Shown: positions 24,400-34,826 of the stretch, one piece after another
Layout of the letters: each line of letters begins with the position of its first letter
Numbering within the stretch: the stretch's first letter is position 1
Made by a program: the position numbers and the translations under genes
Assembly (NCBI RefSeq): GCF_026341275.1
Contig: NZ_JAIFZO010000002.1
Span: 4,556,118-4,620,117 of the forward strand
Source: Streptomyces ortus
GTDB lineage: Bacteria > Actinomycetota > Actinomycetes > Streptomycetales > Streptomycetaceae
Direction: 5' to 3'
DNA length: 64,000 nucleotides
Notes under the pieces: generated by a model
The model's database searches: none
What the model saw: the letters and a program-made list of their open reading frames with translations, nothing else
Told to the model about the DNA's origin: nothing

Positions 24400-24825
24400 T
24401 CAGTCCGTGAATCCGTGGTGGGTGATCTCCAGGACCTCGGTGGCCACGCTCGGGTTGGCCGGGTCCAGGGAGGGGCCCGTCCAGCTCACCGGCAGGACGT
24501 CGATCAGCCCCCAGTGCGCCACCTCGGAGCCGTCCGCGCGCAGCGCGGCGATCTGGGCGGTCGGCCGCTTGATGCCGGTGGCCACGGAGGAGATCCAGGC
24601 CGCGACCTTGGTCGTGTCGGGGGTCAGCGGCCGGGTCAGCCGGATGTTGGAGAAGGTGACACGGGACGGAAGCTGCCAGACGAACCCGTTGTTGCCGCCC
24701 TCCTGGCGTTGCTCGATCTCCACCGCGGACGACAGTCCCTCGCACCCGTTGAAGTAACCGAGGCTCTCGCCGTCGATGGTCAGGGTGAAGAAGATGGTGG
24801 AGCCCGGGTCGAGATCGCGGGGCAT
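24400..24825 (-). CDS. CIS second tube protein (gp19/Hcp-like, afp5-type)
   Basis: A 141-residue tube-type protein: FTLTIDGESLGYFNGCEGLS, an EIEQRQEGGNNGFVWQLPSR hairpin, FSNIRLTRPLTPDTTKVAAW and VLEITHHGFTD. It is related to the main tube (29252) but with a different first hairpin, as expected for the adaptor ring that joins tube and baseplate. Sixteen bases separate it from the LysM gene. The ATG at 24825 has no clear Shine-Dalgarno sequence. Confidence 0.85.
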   Translation of the reverse strand: MPRDLDPGSTIFFTLTIDGESLGYFNGCEGLSSAVEIEQRQEGGNNGFVWQLPSRVTFSNIRLTRPLTPDTTKVAAWISSVATGIKRPTAQIAALRADGSEVAHWGLIDVLPVSWTGPSLDPANPSVATEVLEITHHGFTD

Positions 24826-24915
24826 CGGGGGCGGCCTTTCTGCGGACGTCGGTCGTGCGGGGTGGTGCCGGGTGGAGCGGGGCGCTGCGGGTCTCGGCCG
24901 GTCGGCGGTGGCGGC

Positions 24916-25545
24916 TCAGCGACGTGGGTCGCGGAGCTTGCCGACCCGCTCCCGGTCGAGCCGCAGTTCGGTACGGATCAGCCGGGTGATCCGGCCGATC
25001 AGGCGGTGCGTGAACTCGTCGAGCTGGAAGTCGCTCAGGGCGCGGGGCTCGAACTGCTTCGTGATCCGGCCGATCAGACGGCGCGCGAGCACGTCGAGCT
25101 GGAACTCGGTCAGGGCGTTGGGATCGAACTGGCCCGTGGCGACCGCGGTGTACGCGGGCGGGGGGCCACCCGGCTCGTACGGCGGCGGCGGACCGTTGCC
25201 CGAGCCCGACCCGGAAGAGCCGTGCGACGAACTGCGGTGAGCCGTGACCGCGGACACGGCGGTGGTGGTTCTGGCGGGCGTGGGCAGCGGGGCGCGTTGT
25301 ACGGGCGCGGGCCCGGGGGCCGGAGCGGTGGGGGCGGGCGCCGGGGCCGTCCGGGGGGCGGCGACCGCCTGCCGCTGGACGACCGGCGGTGCCGGATAGG
25401 CCTTCGGCACCGTCAGCGGCTGCGCGGGCGGAGCCGTCCTGACGGGCCCGGCGGGAGCGGACCCGCCGGCCTTCCCGGCCGCGAGAAGCGGCACAGCACG
25501 GCCCGCCGGAGCACCGGGCGCGACGGCGGCCCGCTGTACGGCCAC
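24916..25545 (-). pseudogene. C-terminal part of the giant CIS repeat protein (frame-disrupted)
   Basis: 209 codons continuing the style of the 25768-28584 gene (VQRAAV, VQRQAV, VQRAPL motifs in a Pro/Ala-rich chain) and ending in a structured tail with two similar helical units (LDVLARRLIGRITKQFEPRA and LDEFTHRLIGRITRLI) and TELRLDRERVGKL. It is in the same frame as the upstream part, but the 600 bp between them read sensibly only by switching frames several times. I regard it as the true C-terminus of one protein of roughly 1,200 residues whose frame is broken by indels or sequence errors. A separate GTG start at 25545 is formally possible. Confidence 0.6.
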
Positions 25546-25767
25546 CGGTCCGGACCGGGGTGCCGGGGGGCGCAGGGGGGCGGGGGCCGGGGATGCGGGG
25601 CGCTGCTGCGCGGGGGGCGCGGCGGGCGCGAGGACCGGCGCGAGGGAACGGGCGGGGTGAGGGCACGCATGGGCGCCGGCGGTGCGGGTGTCGGCATCCG
25701 TGCGGGTGCCGGTGCCGGAGCGGGTGCATTCGCACGGCTGGGGCCGGAGCTGGTGCTTGGCCGCTGT

Positions 25768-28584
<2,817 letters not shown>

Positions 28585-28587
28585 CGA

Positions 28588-28746
28588 TCAGCCCTCCGCC
28601 CCGCCCCGGGTCACCAGGGACGCGATCTGTTCCGTAAAGCGGCGGCGATCCTGGTGTTCGAGATCCAGGATCGTCTCCAGGCTCCAGTGGAAGTGGTAGG
28701 CGACGTACGCGATCTCCTCGTGCAGCCGGTCGGTCGCGTACGTCAC
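28588..28746 (-). CDS. DUF6760-like small CIS protein
   Basis: 52 residues: TYATDRLHEEIAYVAYHFHW and ILDLEHQDRRRFTEQIASL, two predicted helices. The GTG at 28746 overlaps the stop of the preceding gene (GTGA) and fixes the start; a longer frame upstream is antisense to sense of the neighbour. In phage tails a pair of small genes between tube and tape measure encodes tail-assembly chaperones. This gene and the one before it occupy that place, so such a role is plausible but unproven. Confidence 0.72.
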   Translation of the reverse strand: MTYATDRLHEEIAYVAYHFHWSLETILDLEHQDRRRFTEQIASLVTRGGAEG

Positions 28747-29252
28747 GATTCCCCCAGGCGGCTCCCGCCGAGTTCGACCTCGAAGGGCTCCGAGCAGTGG
28801 GGGCACTCCACGGAGGCGCGGGTGTGGCCCTCGGCGTTGACCTGCCGGTAGAAGTCCTGCAGGAACGCGAGGTCCGAGGCGAACATGTTCTCGACGATCC
28901 CGTCGTGGACCATCGCCAGCGTGCCGAGGCGGGTGATGACCCGGCCCAGCAGGACCACCGACAGATACGCGGGGTTCTCCTGGACACGGACGTCCCGCAG
29001 CGGGATCAACTCGTCCCGGGCGGTGGCCAGGCGCATCACGCCGTCCCGGTGCACCGTGCCCGCGTCGTCGACGTAGCCGCGCGGAAGCTCGAAGGGGAAC
29101 TCCGTGCGCAGCGGTTGTGCCACCGGCGCGGGCGCCGGAGCCGGAGCGGCGGCGGGCGCCGGAGCAAAGGTCTGCTCCGGCGCCGCCACCGGCTCCGGTA
29201 CCGGTGCGTCCACGACCGGGCCCGCGCCCGCCCTGGCAGCAGTACGGCGCAT
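28743..29252 (-). CDS. CIS protein between tube and DUF6760, tail-assembly-chaperone-like
   Basis: A 169-residue protein. The first 50 residues are Ala/Pro-rich; the rest is compact (FPFELPRGYVDDAGTVHRDG, LIPLRDVRVQENPAYLSVVL, HDGIVENMFASDLAFLQDFY), ending in a CPHC pair before FEVELGG that may bind zinc. ATG overlaps the tube stop (TAATG). The LPRGYVD...G.MR...ELIPLRD pattern resembles phage tail-assembly proteins. It probably helps load the tube or giant protein during assembly (inference from position). Confidence 0.72.
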   Translation of the reverse strand: MRRTAARAGAGPVVDAPVPEPVAAPEQTFAPAPAAAPAPAPAPVAQPLRTEFPFELPRGYVDDAGTVHRDGVMRLATARDELIPLRDVRVQENPAYLSVVLLGRVITRLGTLAMVHDGIVENMFASDLAFLQDFYRQVNAEGHTRASVECPHCSEPFEVELGGSRLGES

Positions 29253-29695
29253 TACTCGATGACCAGTTCTTCGAAGACGATGGTCACGGTCTCGGTGAGC
29301 GCCTGGGCCTCGCCGGCCTTGAGCGCACTGGCGTCGATCTTGCTGCACCAGGCGTTGCGCATGTTGTACCGCTTCACCGGGTTGTTCTGGTAATCCATCA
29401 TGATGATCGACGCGTTCTTGCGGGCCGTGCTCATCTGGCCCGTGATCGAGTCGTTGATCCAGGTCGTGAAGGCCGGGGACTGGGTCATGCCGCGCACCAC
29501 GGTGCACTGCCCGTCCTTCTGGACGCCGGGCATGAGGCTGACCTCGGGGCGGCCCTGCGCCGAGTTCGACAGGTGCTTGATGACGTCCTGTTCGATGCTG
29601 AGGCCGTTGACCTCGGCGAGGTACTCGACCATCACGCCGTCGATCTGGAGACCGAAATTATGTGAAGTGAGGGCGTCACCCGGGCTGAGACTCAT
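29252..29695 (-). CDS. CIS inner tube protein (Hcp/gp19-like)
   Basis: A 147-residue tube subunit: FGLQIDGVMVEYLAEVNGLS, IKHLSNSAQGRPEVSLMPG, CTVVRGMTQSPAFTTWINDS, IIMMDYQNNPVKRYNMRNAW and a C-terminal ALTETVTIVFEELVIE. It stacks into the tube expelled on contraction. It is 72 nt downstream of the sheath gene, the usual order for structural CIS genes. A GAACAGATG context with tctcagcccgggtgacg at the start supports the ATG at 29695. Confidence 0.92.
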   Translation of the reverse strand: MSLSPGDALTSHNFGLQIDGVMVEYLAEVNGLSIEQDVIKHLSNSAQGRPEVSLMPGVQKDGQCTVVRGMTQSPAFTTWINDSITGQMSTARKNASIIMMDYQNNPVKRYNMRNAWCSKIDASALKAGEAQALTETVTIVFEELVIE

Positions 29696-29767
29696 CTGTT
29701 CTCTGTCCTTCTGAGGGTTCTTGCTGAGGGGTCTTGGCTATGACGTGCGCGGGGAGCGGGCCGGGGC

Positions 29768-31366
29768 CTACTCCTCCAGCTCGCCGCTGCCGCTGGAGAA
29801 CTGCGCGAGGCGGAAGATCACGAACTCGGCGGGCTTGACGGGCGCGATGCCGATCTCGCAGATCACGCGGCCGAGGTCGACCGACTCCGGGGTGTTGGTC
29901 TCCTCGTCGCACTTGACGTAGAACGCCTCTTCCGGCCGCTGCCCGAAGAGGGCGCCGCTGCGCCACTCGTTGACGAGGAACGCCGAGACGTTGCGCCGGA
30001 TCCGGGCCCACAGGTTGTGGTCGTTCGGCTCGAACACCACCCACTGGGTGCCGAGCAGGATCGACTCCTCCAGGTAGTTGAAGTACCGGCGCACGTTCAG
30101 GTAGCGCCAGGCCGGGTCCGAGGACATGGTGCGGGCGCCCCAGACGCGGATGCCGCGGCCCGGGAAGGCGCGGATGCAGTTGACGCCGATGGGGTTGAGC
30201 AGGTCCTGCTCGCCGCGGGTGATCTGCAGCTCCAGGTCCACCGCGCCGCGCACGACCTCGTTGGCGGGCGCCTTGTGCACACCGCGCTCGAAGTCGTTGC
30301 GGGCCCAGATGCCGGCGACGTGGCCGCTCGGCGGGGTCAGCCGGGACTGGCCGCTCGCCGGGTCGAAGACCTTCACCCAGGGGTAGTACAGGGCCGCGTA
30401 CTTGGAGTCGTACCCGGCGGTCTCCTGACGCCAGACACGGATCTCACGGGCGTTCAGGCTGGGCGGCGGGTCGATGACGGCGACGCGGTCGCCCATCAGC
30501 TCGCAGTGCGCGATCAGGCCGAGCTGGACGGCCTTCACGGCCTCCAGGTCGATCGCGCCGCTCTGGTAGGCGGCCATCAGGTCGGGGACGGCGACCATGG
30601 AGATCTCGTCGATGGCCTCCAGGCCACCGAAGCCGGTGCGGTCGGCGGAGTCACCGAGGTACTGGGCCGGGCCCGGGTGCGAGTCCTCCGCACCGGCCGG
30701 CACGGCGGGAGCGGAGGAGGCGGCCGAGGGGGCGGCCAGGGCAACGGTCTGGTTCTCGGGGCGCGCCAGCTGCGCGGTGGGCGCCGCCTCCTGCACGGTG
30801 ATGAGCTTGGAGCGCTCCTTCACCTGCGTGACGACGTAGTTGCGGCCGCCCTTCTTGGCGGTCACGTCGAAGGACTCGACGGGCTTGTCGCCGTCCTTGA
30901 CGATCAGCTTGAAGCGCTCGGCGGGACCCTCGCCCTCGGGGTCCGCGACCTCGACGCTGAGCGAGCCGCCCGCGACCGCGGTCACGCTGAAGGTGCCGAG
31001 CTGCTTCGGCTCGCCGGCCGTGAGCGCGGCGCGGCCCGCGGAGCCGGAGACGGCAGCCGGGGAGCCGTTCGCGGACGCGCCGTTCTCCGCGGTGCCGTCG
31101 GACGCGCCGCCGACCCGTACGACGTACGCGGCGCTGCCGCCGTTGTTGAAGAACCCGTACACGGAGTGCGCGAGGTAGTAGCCGTCGGTGAAGGCACCGA
31201 AGGCCGCGACGTACTGCGACCAGTTGGTCACCAGCGTCGGCTCGTTCAGCGGGCCGTGCGGGGCGAGCCCCACGAAGGCCGCCACCGACGTGCCCACTCC
31301 CTCGATGGGACGCGAGCCGCTGGCCACCTCCTCGACGTAAACGCCGGGCGACAGGTAGGACGGCAT
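29768..31366 (-). CDS. CIS contractile sheath protein
   Basis: A 532-residue phage tail sheath protein. The N-terminus LSPGVYVEEVASGSRPIEGV and the C-terminal block (GRGIRVWGARTMSSDPAWRY, NVRRYFNYLEESILLGTQWV, RSGALFGQRPEEAFYVKCDE, VNTPESVDLGR-like end and IAPVKPAEFVIFRL) are diagnostic. A middle insertion (about 105-230) rich in Ala/Gly/Pro is the variable outer domain. The ATG at 31366 has GGAGAGCAG upstream. First gene of the leftward structural operon; its promoter must lie in 31367-31599. Confidence 0.94.
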   Translation of the reverse strand: MPSYLSPGVYVEEVASGSRPIEGVGTSVAAFVGLAPHGPLNEPTLVTNWSQYVAAFGAFTDGYYLAHSVYGFFNNGGSAAYVVRVGGASDGTAENGASANGSPAAVSGSAGRAALTAGEPKQLGTFSVTAVAGGSLSVEVADPEGEGPAERFKLIVKDGDKPVESFDVTAKKGGRNYVVTQVKERSKLITVQEAAPTAQLARPENQTVALAAPSAASSAPAVPAGAEDSHPGPAQYLGDSADRTGFGGLEAIDEISMVAVPDLMAAYQSGAIDLEAVKAVQLGLIAHCELMGDRVAVIDPPPSLNAREIRVWRQETAGYDSKYAALYYPWVKVFDPASGQSRLTPPSGHVAGIWARNDFERGVHKAPANEVVRGAVDLELQITRGEQDLLNPIGVNCIRAFPGRGIRVWGARTMSSDPAWRYLNVRRYFNYLEESILLGTQWVVFEPNDHNLWARIRRNVSAFLVNEWRSGALFGQRPEEAFYVKCDEETNTPESVDLGRVICEIGIAPVKPAEFVIFRLAQFSSGSGELEE

Positions 31367-31599
31367 GCTCTGCTCTCCTCGGGATACGAGACAGGTCTGT
31401 TCCGACCTTCACGCGCGCGGGTGCCGGTTGAAACGTCCTGCGGTACCTGATCGGGGGCAGACTCCCTGCCCGCAAGGGCAGCGTGCGGCTCCGGCTGCCC
31501 CTCGATCCCGGTGCCCTGCCCCCGCGGCTGCCCGTACCGCTCTGCCCGTGCCGGGCCCCTTCCGGTAATGCTGGTGGACCAGCCGTGGAGGGGAACGTC
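31367..31599. promoter_or_regulatory. Divergent promoter region, sheath operon / peptidase gene
   Basis: A 233-nt gene-free stretch between two divergent starts. It must contain promoters for the structural operon and for the cargo peptidase. A ttgaaa at 31429 could be a -35 box for the rightward gene, but no convincing -10 follows. The core is dense in ctgccc/gggcag short inverted repeats (31462-31482). No clear operator was identified. Confidence 0.45.
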
Positions 31600-33225
31600 A
31601 TGCGCGCGCAGGAAGCCCAGGCCGAGAAGGCCGGTGGTGATCAGGTCAGGGTCCGTCCGACGACGACGGACCGCGGCCCCACCGCGGACCGGATCCTGGA
31701 GCTGCAGCGCGCGGCGGGCAACGCGGCGGTGACCCAGGCCGTGCAGCGCGGGCAGCACCAGCACAGCGACGGCTGCGGGCACACCCCGGACGAACAGCGC
31801 GCGATGGTCGACCAGGTGGTGAAGTCCCCGGGCAGCCGGATGAGCGGCTCGCTGCTCAAGGAGACGGCGAGCTGGTTCGGCGGCGAGGACTTCAGCGGCG
31901 TGAAGCTGCACACGGACACGGTCGCCCTGCAGTCCGCCAGGGCGATCGGTGCCCGCGCGTACACCGCGGGCGACAACGTCGTCTGGGACGGCAAGGACAA
32001 GCCGACCCTCATCCACGAGCTTCAGCACGTCAAGGACCAGCGCAGGGGTGCCGTCCCCGGTACCGACAACGGCTCGGGCATGAAGGTCTCCAGCCAGGGC
32101 GACTGGGGCGAGAAGCGGGCCGAGGCGATCGAGGCGCGGGCGAGGAGCGGGGCGCCGCCGGTGCAGCGCGCGGCCGATCCCGAGAACGCCACCGAGGAGC
32201 CCGGTACGGGGCGCGCCTCGGGCGGGCACGCCGTCCAGCGCGCCACCTGGACGTTCAACGGCAGCACCCGGACGCACCACGCCCTGGGGCAGGACTCGGG
32301 CACGTGGTTCGACAGCAACGGCCAGACCAGGACCACCGCCGAACTGGGGGTCGACTCCACCTCCCTGCGGCACGGCGACAAGTACGACGACGTCACCCGG
32401 CAACTGCACAGCAGCGGCGCCGTCGACGTCACCAGGCGCGGGACCATCGCCGACCACCGGTTCCCGCAGCGCGAGAACAGGACCCGCAAGGCGGTGGTCG
32501 AGGCGCAGGAGAAGATGGCCGCCGCGCTGGCCCTGCTGAGCTCGTCCGGCGGCACGCCGAGCGGCCTGCTGCTGCAGGCGCTGAAGTCCGCGTTCCCGCT
32601 GTTCCAGACGGCGACCCCGCAGCAGATCGGCGAGCTCCTGCCGCGTATCTCCGAGGTGCTGCGACGGGTACAGGTGGGCCTGAACTCCCAGGGCGCGCAG
32701 ATCGCGCTGGTCGGACAGCCGTCGATGTTCGACACGAGTGCCAAGGGGGCGACCGCGGCCGGCGCGGCCGGCTGGGTCGACCCGAGCGCCAAGGACTACA
32801 TGACCCGGCTGAACCCGGACCACATGAAGAGCGAAGAGCTGCCGTCCATGGACTCGGGGCGCAGCGGCGCGATCAACCTGCGGGAGGAGGGCGAGGTCGC
32901 CTGGTACGTCATCCACGAGGCCACGCACCGCTTCGCCGGAACGCTGGACTACCAGTACAGCTCCTACGACCACGAGTTGTCGGAGGACGCCGCGCAGGCG
33001 GGCCTGGCGACGGTCCTGGACCCGGCCACCGCCGCCACGCACGACGCCGCGATGCTCGGCAGGCGGGTCGCCCGCGACCCGGGCACCTACACGGGCGACA
33101 ACGAGACACAGCGTCCGAAGCGGCAGGAGAACTGGTACGCCATGGGCCGGCGCGCGCTGATGAACGCCGACTCCTACGCGCACTTCGTGATGACGGCGAC
33201 CGGCTCGCCGATCCCCAGGAGCTGA
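31600..33225 (+). CDS. DUF4157 (eCIS core) + aspzincin metallopeptidase, probable CIS cargo
   Basis: 541 residues; the ATG at 31600 has GGAGGGG before it. The N-terminus has ILELQRAAGNAAV, then a DUF4157 domain (GSLLKETASWFGGEDFSGVK, ARAIGARAYTAGDNVVWDG) with HELQH at 139-143. VQRA motifs at about 187 and 211 link to a second domain with HEATH (439-443), directly followed by GTLDYQY (447-453), the GTxDxxY aspzincin motif of M35 peptidases, and NADSYAHF (522-529), as in Lys-specific metalloendopeptidases. DUF4157 proteins are typical eCIS-linked cargos. It is likely loaded into the particle and cleaves proteins in the target cell, or in the producer. Confidence 0.85.
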   Translation: MRAQEAQAEKAGGDQVRVRPTTTDRGPTADRILELQRAAGNAAVTQAVQRGQHQHSDGCGHTPDEQRAMVDQVVKSPGSRMSGSLLKETASWFGGEDFSGVKLHTDTVALQSARAIGARAYTAGDNVVWDGKDKPTLIHELQHVKDQRRGAVPGTDNGSGMKVSSQGDWGEKRAEAIEARARSGAPPVQRAADPENATEEPGTGRASGGHAVQRATWTFNGSTRTHHALGQDSGTWFDSNGQTRTTAELGVDSTSLRHGDKYDDVTRQLHSSGAVDVTRRGTIADHRFPQRENRTRKAVVEAQEKMAAALALLSSSGGTPSGLLLQALKSAFPLFQTATPQQIGELLPRISEVLRRVQVGLNSQGAQIALVGQPSMFDTSAKGATAAGAAGWVDPSAKDYMTRLNPDHMKSEELPSMDSGRSGAINLREEGEVAWYVIHEATHRFAGTLDYQYSSYDHELSEDAAQAGLATVLDPATAATHDAAMLGRRVARDPGTYTGDNETQRPKRQENWYAMGRRALMNADSYAHFVMTATGSPIPRS

Positions 33226-33309
33226 CGGCCCCGCCCGCGGGCTTTTCGGGCAGCACGGCGTGCACCTGGGTCCGCTGCCCGCGGCTCGTCCGCTGGCTAG
33301 CGTCGTTGT

Positions 33310-33832
33310 GTGAGCCTTTGGACTTCTCTGGAGCCCGCCTCCGCGACCGTGGACCCGGGTGGCAGTACGACGGTGCGGTTGCGTCTGCGTAATACGGGTG
33401 ACGTGGTGGACGAGTACCGCTTCGAGGCGGTGGGTCCGCTGGCGCCGTGGGCGAGGGTGGAGCCGCAGGTGTTGCGGTTGTATCCGGGGACGACGGGTTC
33501 GGTGGACATCGCGTTCGCGCCGCCGCGTACGCCGGATGCGACGGCGGGGCCGAATCCGTACGCGGTGCGGATCACGCCGACGGAGCACCCGGAGGCGACG
33601 ACCGTCCCGGAGGGCAACCTCACCATCACCCCGTTCACGGAGGTGCGGGCGGAGCTGGTGCCGCCAACCGTGAAGGGCCGTTTTCGTGGCCGCCCCAAGC
33701 TGGCGGTCGACAATCTGGGCAATACGAAGCTGACGGCGTCGGTGAGCGGCAGCGACAACGGTGACCAGCTGTCGTACGACATCCACCCGTCGAACGTACA
33801 GATCGAGCCGGGCCGGGCGGCGTTCGTGAAGG
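33310..33832 (+). repeat. Duplicated 5' half, copy 1 (copy 2 at 34827-35349)
   Basis: Nucleotides 33310-33832 and 34827-35349 (offset 1517) are nearly identical, differing mainly at scattered third-codon positions. Similarity then declines through the TM region and stops at the Pro-rich linker. This indicates recent duplication or ongoing gene conversion of the cytosolic domain. Confidence 0.88.
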
Positions 33833-34737
33833 CAACGCTCAAACCCCGCCAGATCAGTTGGTTCGGGTCGAAGGAGTCCCGCCCCTACACGCTCGCCGTG
33901 CAGCGGTCCGGCGTGGGCCCGCTGGACGTCGAAGGCACGTACATCCAGCGAAGCTTCCTGCCGCGCTGGCTCGCCACCTTCCTCGGCGTCTTCATGGCGC
34001 TCGCCCTCACGTTCGTCCTGCTGTGGATCGCCTACAAGCCGCAGGTGCGCAGCGCCGCCACGGAGAAGCTGCAGGAGGCCGGCATCAGCACGCTGGCTCC
34101 CTCCCCCTCGCCGACCCCCGAGGCGCCGAAGGCCCCGTCCGTCGAGCCGGTGGCCTCCGAGCCCGCCGCTCCGACGGCGACCGGCGACAGCGGCGGCGGC
34201 GCCGGCGGAGGCGGGGGGAACCCGAAACCGAAGCCGAAGCCGAAGCCGGTCGTACCCGCGACCGAGATCCTCCTGCGGAACACCACCACCAAGATGTGCG
34301 CCGACCTCCCGGGCCGTGAGAAGGGCAAGGCGACCGGCCGCGTACAGCAGGCCACCTGCACCGAGAACCCGGACGAGGACAACCAGCTCTTCGACCTGGA
34401 GGTGCGCGAGCCGAAGGGCGGCCCCGGCGGTGCCGCCCTCTTCGTGATCCGCAACGTCAAGGACCAGCTCTGCGTGGACCTGCCGAACGCCGGCGCGCAG
34501 CCCGTGACGACGGGGGTGTACGAGTCCCCGTGCGACGGCACCACGGCCGACAACGACCTGTGGTGGATCGACAAGCAGGAGAGCGGCGCCTACTGGATCC
34601 GCAACTTCGCCAGCAACAACAAGTGCCTGGACGTCGCCGGGTTCAGCACCGGGGGCGTGGACACGAACCTGACGCTGTATCACTGCTCCAACACCGATGA
34701 CCAGGAGTGGCTGATCATCCACCCATCCAGGGACTGA
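33310..34737 (+). CDS. Twin CIS membrane protein 1: Ig-like / TM / ricin-B-like
   Basis: 475 residues. Residues 1-200 are two Ig-like beta domains (SATVDPGGSTTVRLRLRNTG, LRLYPGTTGSVDIAFAPPR, YDIHPSNVQIEPGRAAF) without a signal peptide, hence cytosolic. One TM helix lies at about 216-244 (LATFLGVFMALALTFVLLWI), then a Pro/Gly linker and an outside ricin-B-like lectin domain (TTTKMCADLPGREKG, QLCVDLPNAGAQ, NKCLDVAGF, LYHCSNTDDQEWL). The GTG start lacks a Shine-Dalgarno sequence; a TAGCGT box lies six bases upstream, suggesting a leaderless message. The N-terminal half is almost identical to the next gene. Candidate anchor between cytosolic particle and envelope sugars. Confidence 0.8.
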   Translation: MSLWTSLEPASATVDPGGSTTVRLRLRNTGDVVDEYRFEAVGPLAPWARVEPQVLRLYPGTTGSVDIAFAPPRTPDATAGPNPYAVRITPTEHPEATTVPEGNLTITPFTEVRAELVPPTVKGRFRGRPKLAVDNLGNTKLTASVSGSDNGDQLSYDIHPSNVQIEPGRAAFVKATLKPRQISWFGSKESRPYTLAVQRSGVGPLDVEGTYIQRSFLPRWLATFLGVFMALALTFVLLWIAYKPQVRSAATEKLQEAGISTLAPSPSPTPEAPKAPSVEPVASEPAAPTATGDSGGGAGGGGGNPKPKPKPKPVVPATEILLRNTTTKMCADLPGREKGKATGRVQQATCTENPDEDNQLFDLEVREPKGGPGGAALFVIRNVKDQLCVDLPNAGAQPVTTGVYESPCDGTTADNDLWWIDKQESGAYWIRNFASNNKCLDVAGFSTGGVDTNLTLYHCSNTDDQEWLIIHPSRD

Positions 34738-34826
34738 GGACCGGGGCAGTGCGTGCGCCTGTTCGGGCACCCATCGTGCCCCGCTGCTTCCTGACTCGGC
34801 ACCGCGGCGGCGTTTAGGTTCTCGGT

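Noticed and set aside
30017..31450. Long plus-strand frame opposite the sheath gene
   Set aside because: It is exactly antisense to the sheath protein, whose motifs are unambiguous, and its translation is Gly/Arg/Val-rich noise.
31246..34770. An open frame of over 1,100 codons on the minus strand
   Set aside because: It is antisense to the peptidase, the twin gene 1 and the end of the sheath gene, which have clear domain motifs. High GC keeps such frames open by chance.
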